Of a stretch of DNA of 64,000 nt, positions 34,252 to 41,841 are shown one piece after another. Every line of letters begins with the position of its first letter. Positions within the stretch are counted from its first letter, which is position 1. The notes under the pieces were generated by a model. It was given only the letters and a program-made list of their open reading frames with translations. It did no database searches and was not told the DNA's origin. This stretch comes from Dawidia soli (lineage in GTDB: Bacteria > Bacteroidota > Bacteroidia > Cytophagales > Cyclobacteriaceae), in NCBI RefSeq assembly GCF_018598185.1, contig NZ_JAHESC010000031.1, positions 1-64,000 of the forward strand, given 5' to 3'. A program made the position numbers and the translations under genes.

Positions 34252-36054
34252 TCAGTACCATCCGGGATTCTGACCAAGCGCAGGGTTCATCAGAGAATCC
34301 GTTTCCGGGATCGGGTAAAGATAACGCTTGTCATCCCAATCTCCCTTGTCCACATTTGCCAGCCATGTAATTTCTCCGTACGTGTCATGAGACAAACGCT
34401 GGGGATTGTTCAGGTTGTTGATCTTTTCGCTTACGTTGATGTACATAACACCCTTCACGGGGTTGGCCGGCATCGTCTGGTAGAAACACACGTCCATCAC
34501 GCCGTCTTCATTCAGGTCCATCGGCACATCGAGGGCGGGAACATAAAATCCGTTCCACGGCCGGAGCAACAGCTCACCCCGTTTCCACCGCACCAGGTCA
34601 TAGAAGCGAAGTCCCTCCAATGCCAGCTCAATGCCACGCTCGCGGCGGATCTCGAGTAACACGGCGTCGTTGACAAGAGGGAAATATACATCACGCATAT
34701 ATTCGTCCGCCATCGTGGGCAAGGCTGTCAGGCCACCGGTAATGCCCGCGCGACGCCGCAATGCTCCTACGGTCGTTGCCCAATCGTCCGGGGTGAGCGC
34801 ACCGAGCTCGGCGCGTGCTTCTGCATAGTTCAACAGCACCTCGGCGTACCGCAGCAGCGTAACAGAGTTGTCATTGCGGGTGCCGCCGTCGTAATAGGTG
34901 TCATCGAGTGTCCACTTGATGGGTTGATAACCGGTGTAAGTATAAGAGAACACCGGCGGTGCCGCCTCGCGTTTGCCGGCGTTGACACGTGTGTAGTTTC
35001 CCATGCGGATGGTTTGCTGCAGGCGTTTGTCACGGCCTTTTACCTCGTCCGCAAACACCATGGTTTCATGGTCGGGCCGATCGGTAAAGGGCGTGCCGTC
35101 TTCCATCAGGTACGTGTTGATGAACGTGCGGGTGAAGCTCACGCGCGAGCCGTACGTAGCGCTGGTCCAATACCAGTTGGCGTCGTTGAGTACGCTCAGG
35201 TTTGCATCTGCTGTGGCGGCCAGCATCACTTCGGTAGCGATCGGCGTACGCGAAGTAAACACCTGACGGTAGGATGCTGTCGGGCCGCCCGCTTCGTTCA
35301 GCGTATAATCACCTTTATCCATCACCTTTTTGGCGGCGCCGGCCGCTTCTTCCAGCCATTTCGCAACGGTGCCGCTCAGGCCATACTCGGTGTGATACTT
35401 GCGGAACGTTCCTTCAAACAGGCAAACCCGTGACTTGAATCCGTACACTACGTAGCGCGTTACCGTGCTGCGGCTGTTATCGGCTGTCTCGCGCACATGT
35501 GCGGTGGCATAATCCAGGTCGGCCAGTACAGAGTCCATGACGAGGGTACGCGGGTCGCGGCTATTATACAGATCCGAATCGTCGATCGTCATCGTTTTAT
35601 TGATCCACGGCACATCGCCAAAACGTTTTACCTTGTCGAAGTAGAACATGGCGCGGAAGAACCGTGCCAGGCCTACGTAGTGCTGACGCGCTTCCTCGGA
35701 AACGCCGGGCGTCGACAGGGCATTTTCAAGAAAGAAATTGATGTTACGCAGGGCACGCCAGTCCCAACCAGTACTCTGGCGTGGCCCATACGCTCCATCG
35801 CGCAAAAAGTCGGGTATTTGCGTACGGGCAGCAAAGTCTGACATATCGTCGCCCCGCACCTGGTTGTTGGCCGTGGGCAGAATGCTATAGTCGGGGTTTG
35901 TCAGCGGTACGTAAAATGAATTAGTATATACTTCGAGACCCTTCTCGCTGTTAAACACGGCTTCGCGGGTAGTCGTTGCCTCGGGCGTTTGCTCCAGGTC
36001 GCATGCGCCCAGCAGCGCGCTCAGGAGTACGATAGACCAATATTGTTTTTTCAT
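34252..36054 (-). CDS. SusD/RagB-like outer-membrane nutrient-binding lipoprotein
   Basis: 600 residues from ATG 36054; a lipoprotein signal (LLSALLGAC) gives a lipidated Cys about 18 residues in. The body has the SusD helical fold signatures: LRNINFFLENA, YVGLARFFRAMFYFDKVKRFGDVPW, then the C-terminal LLRYAEVLLNYAEARAELG, RRERGIELALEGLRFYDLVRW and the late LYPIPE. It acts at the cell surface as the lid on the SusC channel. It begins 20 bp after susC, and the hydrolase gene follows 19 bp later. Confidence 0.95.
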   Translation of the reverse strand: MKKQYWSIVLLSALLGACDLEQTPEATTTREAVFNSEKGLEVYTNSFYVPLTNPDYSILPTANNQVRGDDMSDFAARTQIPDFLRDGAYGPRQSTGWDWRALRNINFFLENALSTPGVSEEARQHYVGLARFFRAMFYFDKVKRFGDVPWINKTMTIDDSDLYNSRDPRTLVMDSVLADLDYATAHVRETADNSRSTVTRYVVYGFKSRVCLFEGTFRKYHTEYGLSGTVAKWLEEAAGAAKKVMDKGDYTLNEAGGPTASYRQVFTSRTPIATEVMLAATADANLSVLNDANWYWTSATYGSRVSFTRTFINTYLMEDGTPFTDRPDHETMVFADEVKGRDKRLQQTIRMGNYTRVNAGKREAAPPVFSYTYTGYQPIKWTLDDTYYDGGTRNDNSVTLLRYAEVLLNYAEARAELGALTPDDWATTVGALRRRAGITGGLTALPTMADEYMRDVYFPLVNDAVLLEIRRERGIELALEGLRFYDLVRWKRGELLLRPWNGFYVPALDVPMDLNEDGVMDVCFYQTMPANPVKGVMYINVSEKINNLNNPQRLSHDTYGEITWLANVDKGDWDDKRYLYPIPETDSLMNPALGQNPGWY

Positions 36055-36074
36055 GGTGATACGCATTTAAGATC

Positions 36075-39000
36075 TTAGAAAGTGACAACCAAACCTGCTG
36101 TATAGCTTTTCAATATCGGGTAGTTGTTACCATTACCGGCATTGCTCGTCGTCAGCACCTTGTCGGAGGGACCGATGCTTTCCACGTCGATATCGCGGGT
36201 GAGGCGGTACAGCGGCGACCACGTCCACAGGTTCTCGCCGGTAACGTAAATGCGGGCGTTGGACGCGCTGATCTTTTCCACCAGCGACTTCGGCAGCGTA
36301 TAGCTCAACTGCACGTTCTTTAACCGGATATACGCTACGTTCTGCAGGTACTTGGTCTGCTTCACGCCCAGCTCACGCCAGTCGGACTGTGCTGCGTAAC
36401 CCCGCATGCGTGGGAAATAGCCATACGGCTTATCTTCTGTCCAGTAGTTGCCGACGATATACTCCGGCGTACCGTTGTACGGACGGTTGTACGGCCCCCA
36501 GAAAGCGTCGGCCTCCGTGCCCGGCCACCAGTCCTGCTTGCCCACGCCCTGGAAGAAACCCGACAAGGCAAAGTTGTTCCACGTTGCTCCCAACATGATA
36601 CCGTAGGTATAGCGGGCTTTCGAATTACCGATCACGCGCATGTCGCCGGGCTTGTTCGCCGTGGCGGTACCGTTGTCGATCTTGTTGTTGCCGTCCAGGT
36701 CGCGGAACTTGATGTCGCCCGGCAGGGTCTTGCCGCTTGTAGAAGATTTGATCAGCGTCTGGTCCGCATGGGTGCGAATGTCTTCGTCAGACGCAAAGAA
36801 TCCTTCTGTTTCATAGCCCCAGATCTCGCCCAGCTTCTGACCTTCGTAGTAGTCGATCAGCTTTTTATCGGGGTTGTTATACTTTTCGATGACAGACTGG
36901 TTGTCGGCCAGCGTCAGGCGTACAATGTATCCCAATGTTTTGGAGCCGACGTTGACCTCGTCGTTCCAGTTCAGTACCACTTCCCAGCCGGTGGTCTTCA
37001 GGTCGGCATAGTTCCCTTTCGGTATATCGGTTCCAAAAACAGCAGGCAGGGTCCTGCCTACGGTGAACATATCGGTGGTCTTACGAATATATGCGTCGGC
37101 GCTTAGCGTCAACCGGTTTCGTACCATCGACAGATCGAGGCCGATGTTCTGCGTGGTGGACGTCTCCCAGGTAAGGCCGTCGGGCAATACGTTGGGCTGA
37201 GATGTATACGGAGGTTTTACACCACCCAACGCCAGGTTTGCCTGACGAATAGCGAACTTTTCCTGAAACGCATACGAAGCGATGCTACCGTTACCCAATG
37301 AACCGTACGATGCGCGCAGCTTCAGATCTGAAATAAGATTGGGCGACACCTTCCAGAACGATTCGTTCGAGACACGCCAGCCGGCCGACACCGATGGGAA
37401 GAAGGCAAAGCGCTCGTTTGTGGGGAACTTGGAAGATCCGTCGTAACGGCCGTTCACTTCCAACAGGTATTTGTCGTTGTAGTGGTAGTTCAGCCGGAAG
37501 AATCCGCCCAGGACATTCCACTTGTCCCAGCCACCGATGGTCGTGTAGGACTGACCCAGGGCCAGGTTAATGTCCTCCACACCATCATAGATCAGACCGT
37601 TGCGCTGTGCCGACAAACCTTCCAGCGCAGATTGCTCGTAGTTGTAACCGATCAATCCTTTTACATAGTGTTTTTCGTTGTACGTATTCTCGTATTCCGC
37701 GTAGATGTTGGTGGCGATGTATTGCGTCACGCTGTTGGCCACGCGTATATCGTTGGTAGCCGTACCGACATACTCGATCACCCCGGGGCGTCTGCTATAC
37801 GGCACCGGTACGCGAAGGGTCTTGCGTGCCGAATCGGTGTTCTGATACGTAAAGTTACCCTTGACGCGAAATTTCTTATCAAAGAATTCGGCGGTAAACC
37901 CGGTGGTATTGCGCAACACACGGTTCTTCATATCGATGCCGTTCTTGCCAAACCAGAAGTCACCCACGGTATAGGCCGCGGAATATGTCAGCGTACCGTC
38001 GGGGTTGAACATCGGCGACATGACGTGGCCTTCGTCGGCAATGTTACGCCAGATGCTGCCCCCCTCGCCCGTGTTGAGCGGGTTGTGGTATTTCATGTCG
38101 GAATACTGCGTATTGTTTTCCAGCTCCAGCCAGGGCGTTACCTGCACCGTTCCCTTCACACGGAAGTTATACATTTTGAAATCGTCCGAATTATAGCGGA
38201 AGAGCCCGTCTTGCTTGAAGTAGCGGCCGGTTACATACAGGCTTGCCTTTTCGGTACTGCCGGAAATCGACAGGTTATGTTCCATGGCGGTAGTATGATC
38301 TTTATACAGCGCGTCATACCAGTCGGTGTTTCCGTAGTATACATACTCGCCGTTCGGGCCCACTTCTACTTTCGGCAGTGTGGGGTCTTCCGACCGGCGT
38401 TTCAATTCTGCCAGGTATTCGGGCGAGAACTTCAGCGTCTTGTTAACGTTCTGGGGTGTTTGCGAGTAGTCGTTCCACGCCGTCCATGCTTCGTTGAAGA
38501 TCATGGCTTGTTGGTAACCATCGGTTACCAGGTCGGGAACCGCGGTCGGCTTCTTAGACGAAATGTTGGTGGTGTAATCGATCGTCATTTTGTTTACCGC
38601 CGGTCTCCTGGTAGTGATCAGCACCACGCCAAAGGCCGCCCGTGCGCCATAGATCGCCGCGGACGCGGCGTCCTTCAGCACCGATACGTTGGCGATGTCG
38701 CGTGGGTTCAACATGCGCGGATCGCCCTCCACACCGTCGATCAATACCAGTGCACCTCCGCCCTGACCGATCGAGGTCGTACCGCGGATGTTATAGGTGG
38801 GTGATTGAATAGGCTTGCCGTCTTCCGGCACAATGTTCAGGTTGGGGATCAATCCCTGCAGACCCTGCGACACATTGGCTACCGGCCGGTTCTCAAATAC
38901 CTCGCCGTTCACCTGGTCGACTGAGCCGGTCAGGTTCCCCTTGCGCTCCGTACCATAACCGATCACCACAATTTCCTCCAGCGATTTAGAATCCGTCTTG

Positions 39001-39608
39001 AGCTGTACATCGATCGTGGTCTGTGTTCCGGCCACAACTTCAAACGTGGCGTAGCCGATAAACGTAAACTGAATGATGGCGTCGTCGGGTACCTTGAGCG
39101 AATACCGGCCGTCTGCATCCGTCGAGGTGCCGATGCTGGTACCTTTTACCATGACGTTTACGCCGGGCATAGACTCACCGGTGACGGCGTCTGTCACCTG
39201 CCCCGTAATCACGACATCGGTATACGACGTCGGTTCAACATACGCCGTGGGGCTTTTGGGCGAAACGGTGATGTTGTAATTGATCTGTTTGAATTTCAGG
39301 TCTGCCTGCCGGGACACGGCTCGCAGGATCTCGGCAATCGAAATATGAGAAGACTGAAATGTGAAACGTTTTTTAATTTTCCTTACCTGGCTGTTGTAGC
39401 CGAATACATAGTCCGTTTGTGTTTCGATGGCAGAGAAAACCTCTGTCAGGGCTACATCCTTCAGGTTTACGGAAATCTTTACCTCCTCCAGGTCCTGGCC
39501 GTTCGAAGGTGCCGCAAGCAAACATTGCATGGCAAGGGTGTGCCACACAAAAACATGGATCAGTTTTCTTGACACGGACATCAATATTTTGAGTAATTTC
39601 AAGCGCAT
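36075..39608 (-). CDS. SusC/RagA TonB-linked outer-membrane transporter with STN signalling domain
   Basis: 1177 residues. After a signal peptide (about 1-37) comes a secretin/TonB short N-terminal (STN) domain (about 45-112), a carboxypeptidase-regulatory-like beta sandwich (about 133-212: GQVTDAVTGESMPGVNVMVKG), the TonB plug (about 225-340: EEIVVIGYGTERKGNLTGSVDQV, and the ALVLIDGVEGD segment) and a beta barrel to the end (GLVVTF). The STN domain is typical of receptors that signal through FecR to an ECF sigma factor, both encoded just upstream. It imports an oligomer with SusD. A plus-strand terminator lies within 80 bp of its start. Confidence 0.96.
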   Translation of the reverse strand: MRLKLLKILMSVSRKLIHVFVWHTLAMQCLLAAPSNGQDLEEVKISVNLKDVALTEVFSAIETQTDYVFGYNSQVRKIKKRFTFQSSHISIAEILRAVSRQADLKFKQINYNITVSPKSPTAYVEPTSYTDVVITGQVTDAVTGESMPGVNVMVKGTSIGTSTDADGRYSLKVPDDAIIQFTFIGYATFEVVAGTQTTIDVQLKTDSKSLEEIVVIGYGTERKGNLTGSVDQVNGEVFENRPVANVSQGLQGLIPNLNIVPEDGKPIQSPTYNIRGTTSIGQGGGALVLIDGVEGDPRMLNPRDIANVSVLKDAASAAIYGARAAFGVVLITTRRPAVNKMTIDYTTNISSKKPTAVPDLVTDGYQQAMIFNEAWTAWNDYSQTPQNVNKTLKFSPEYLAELKRRSEDPTLPKVEVGPNGEYVYYGNTDWYDALYKDHTTAMEHNLSISGSTEKASLYVTGRYFKQDGLFRYNSDDFKMYNFRVKGTVQVTPWLELENNTQYSDMKYHNPLNTGEGGSIWRNIADEGHVMSPMFNPDGTLTYSAAYTVGDFWFGKNGIDMKNRVLRNTTGFTAEFFDKKFRVKGNFTYQNTDSARKTLRVPVPYSRRPGVIEYVGTATNDIRVANSVTQYIATNIYAEYENTYNEKHYVKGLIGYNYEQSALEGLSAQRNGLIYDGVEDINLALGQSYTTIGGWDKWNVLGGFFRLNYHYNDKYLLEVNGRYDGSSKFPTNERFAFFPSVSAGWRVSNESFWKVSPNLISDLKLRASYGSLGNGSIASYAFQEKFAIRQANLALGGVKPPYTSQPNVLPDGLTWETSTTQNIGLDLSMVRNRLTLSADAYIRKTTDMFTVGRTLPAVFGTDIPKGNYADLKTTGWEVVLNWNDEVNVGSKTLGYIVRLTLADNQSVIEKYNNPDKKLIDYYEGQKLGEIWGYETEGFFASDEDIRTHADQTLIKSSTSGKTLPGDIKFRDLDGNNKIDNGTATANKPGDMRVIGNSKARYTYGIMLGATWNNFALSGFFQGVGKQDWWPGTEADAFWGPYNRPYNGTPEYIVGNYWTEDKPYGYFPRMRGYAAQSDWRELGVKQTKYLQNVAYIRLKNVQLSYTLPKSLVEKISASNARIYVTGENLWTWSPLYRLTRDIDVESIGPSDKVLTTSNAGNGNNYPILKSYTAGLVVTF

Positions 39609-39646
39609 GAATCAGGCTTTAAAGGTTTTACAATCTTTAGGGTCGG

Positions 39647-39684
39647 GCCCATCCCTGTTCCCGCAGCGATGGGCTTTTCTTTTT
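39647..39684 (+). terminator. Plus-strand terminator with no plus-strand gene
   Basis: GCCCATC (39647-39653) pairs with GATGGGC (39668-39674), with an inner CTG/CAG pair, followed by TTTTCTTTTT. It ends a transcript moving rightward, yet both neighbouring genes (susC, fecR) are on the minus strand. It may end an RNA antisense to the 5' part of susC. Confidence 0.6.
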
Positions 39685-39730
39685 GAATGATGGTGGTTGT
39701 TTGGTCAGGCGTTTATCTCATAGGCATTTG

Positions 39731-40720
39731 TTAGTTGTTGTTACAGGGGTTTCCAGATAAAATAATGGTGCGGTTGTTGACAAAGCGATAGGTGATTCCC
39801 TGCATGAACTCCAATCCTTCCAGGATATTGACAAGCTGATCGCTTTTATACTTACCGCTTATCAGGCAATTTCCGAGGGCTTCCTGTTCCAGGGAGATCG
39901 TGACGCCATACCACTTTTCAAGGGTCTCGACCATCTCGCGGATCGGCGTGTTGTCGAGGTAAATAATGTCGTCCGTCCAGGCCAGGTAGCGTTCCAGGGC
40001 TACCGTCTGGCGGGTCAGGCTTGCGTCGGCCCGTGTATAGGTCGCCTGTTGCGCAGGCGCCAGCACCAGCCGCCGGCTGTCGTTCGCTTCCGGCTCAACC
40101 TGTACGCTACCAGTCTTTACCGTAACCTGCACGGTGGCTGCCGAAGCTTCGGCCCGTATATTAAAGGAGGTGCCAAGCACCGATGTTTTTAATCCTTGCG
40201 CGTGCACGATGAACGGGTGTTCCGGGTCGCGGTGCACATCAAAGAAAGCTTCACCCGTCAACTGCACCTCACGGGTGTCGGTCGTGAATTTTTCCGGATA
40301 GGTGATCTGACTCTGAGCATTCAGGCGCACGACCGAGCCGTCTGCCAGCGTAACGGTGGCCCGCTGGCCGCGAACAGTCTTTTGGGTGATATAGCGGGGT
40401 GACGGCTCTGCATCGAAGCGCGTATAGGCCAACCAGCCGAGTCCGAGCGCTACCACCACCGTAGCGGCTACGCGCAATACCATCGGCACGGCACGTCGCC
40501 ATACGGAGAAGCCCGTCGCTTGCTCCTCCTCTATCTGGCGATTGAGCGATGTATAGATATCGAGCTTGATCCGTTCGCGTTCCGTCAGCCGCCACGACTC
40601 CTGCCAGGAGCCATCCTCCTGAAAGGTGGCAAAAAAACGATCCAACGACTGTCGTTCGGCCGCGGTGCATTTGCCCGCGAGGTAACGATCCAACAGTTTT
40701 AAAAATTCTTCCTTCGTCAT
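39731..40720 (-). CDS. FecR-family anti-sigma regulator
   Basis: 329 residues from ATG 40720 (MTKEEFLKLLDRYLAGKCT); the frame extends to 40798 but that part does not look like FecR. Residues 1-70 form the cytoplasmic anti-sigma part, 79-99 a single membrane helix (VPMVLRVAATVVVALGLGWLA), and 115-215 the periplasmic FecR domain (GQRATVTLADGSVVRLNAQSQ; VQLTGEAFFDVHRD; FIVHAQGLKTSVLGTSFNI), followed by a C-terminal STN-like segment (FLDNTP-type motif, here IYLDNTPIREMVETLEKWYGV). It relays occupancy of the STN-bearing SusC to the sigma factor encoded upstream. Confidence 0.94.
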   Translation of the reverse strand: MTKEEFLKLLDRYLAGKCTAAERQSLDRFFATFQEDGSWQESWRLTERERIKLDIYTSLNRQIEEEQATGFSVWRRAVPMVLRVAATVVVALGLGWLAYTRFDAEPSPRYITQKTVRGQRATVTLADGSVVRLNAQSQITYPEKFTTDTREVQLTGEAFFDVHRDPEHPFIVHAQGLKTSVLGTSFNIRAEASAATVQVTVKTGSVQVEPEANDSRRLVLAPAQQATYTRADASLTRQTVALERYLAWTDDIIYLDNTPIREMVETLEKWYGVTISLEQEALGNCLISGKYKSDQLVNILEGLEFMQGITYRFVNNRTIILSGNPCNNN

Positions 40721-40843
40721 GTATCCGTGTTTACACGCCCTATAGTATCGGGAACGCGTACATACACGGGCCATGAAAACACCAAATAATAGAATCATAA
40801 TACCCGTAACCTGGGCATAACAAACCTGCGCGCATACCGGATG

Positions 40844-41422
40844 TTAGTGCAGCAAAAAGAAGATCAACAACAGGAAGGTATTTTCAATGGAATGCCGCAG
40901 ATGTTTCAGTGCGTTGGAAATGTGCCACTCTACGGTGCGTGTGGAAAGATTGAGGCGTTGTGCGATCTCTTTATTAGAGAGTTGTTCAAAGCGGCTCAGG
41001 TAAAAGACATCGCGGCAGCGCTCCGGCAATTTACCGAGCGTTGTTTCCAGCAGCGCATCGAGCTCGGAAGCATGGAGCGATTCCTCTGTCGTGTTCAGGG
41101 CGTGGAGGTGTCCAAATTGTTCTACATGGATATCCAACAACTTGTCTTGTCGCAGTTGGCGCGCCACCTGAAACTTTACCGCCTGAAAGAGATATGCTGA
41201 CAACAGGCGGATCTGCTGTGTATGGCGTTTTTTCCAGATGCTAAAAAATACCTCCTGCACAATGTCCTTGGCCGAATCCTCGTCGCGCAAAACGGTATAC
41301 GCGGCCCGGTAGAGACTCTCCCAGTGCCTGAAATACAATTCATTAAACGCCTGGCGGCTATCCTGTTGCAGCAATAGCAACAGCTGCTCATCCGACTGAA
41401 TATGTTGTTCCGGGGTCTCCAT
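40844..41422 (-). CDS. ECF sigma factor (Bacteroidota FecI-like)
   Basis: 192 residues with sigma region 2 (RQAFNELYFRHWESLYRAAY; DEDSAKDIVQEVFFSIWKKR) and region 4 (LPERCRDVFYLSRFEQLSNKEIAQRLNLSTRTVEWHISNALKHLR). It ends with a hydrophobic C-terminal stretch (ENTFLLLIFFLLH) seen in many Bacteroidota ECF factors. It heads the fecR-susC-susD-hydrolase row, with 123 bp before fecR, and presumably drives susC on substrate signal. The region upstream holds no clear -7 box. Confidence 0.94.
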   Translation of the reverse strand: METPEQHIQSDEQLLLLLQQDSRQAFNELYFRHWESLYRAAYTVLRDEDSAKDIVQEVFFSIWKKRHTQQIRLLSAYLFQAVKFQVARQLRQDKLLDIHVEQFGHLHALNTTEESLHASELDALLETTLGKLPERCRDVFYLSRFEQLSNKEIAQRLNLSTRTVEWHISNALKHLRHSIENTFLLLIFFLLH

Positions 41423-41841
41423 GACAATTCAGACGTCCAAATAACCCAAATAAAAACTATGGAGGGGCGAACGCCCTGTTAAGGATTTTTTAAACTTTCG
41501 GTGAGGCGTATCAATCGTTTGCTGCTGTCTTGCATTTGTATCCCAGGGCGGAGTTCCGATAGCTTTCATCGGGATGTGCCTGCATCGATCATTCCTGTTA
41601 CGGAAGAGTCTCCGACTCCCGGAACATCCCACAAATTATTTCAACCACACACGTCAACATCCACAATCACATGTTCACACACCATACCTTATTTCTCACA
41701 CCCCTTACTTCTAAGGTATTATATACTTCCAAAAATATATATCTGCTACTAATCGATTAAAAGGTAACCTATATCGCGCTCACCCTGTTTCTTCCCGTCT
41801 TATTCGGTATATTGTTTAGTAACCATAAACCGATACATGTT
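41423..41841. other. 419-bp divergent regulatory gap
   Basis: Lies between the sigma factor and the T9SS metalloprotease, transcribed away from each other. The right half becomes A/T-rich with CA-rich and TATATA-like tracts (41640-41760), as expected of a promoter region. I see no gene, tRNA or strong hairpin in it. Confidence 0.5.

Noticed and set aside
37482-38804. Open frame of 440 codons on the plus strand opposite susC
   Set aside because: It lies wholly inside a clear SusC coding region on the other strand, shows no domain or start signal, and is rich in His/Val/Arg typical of antisense reading of a GC-rich gene.
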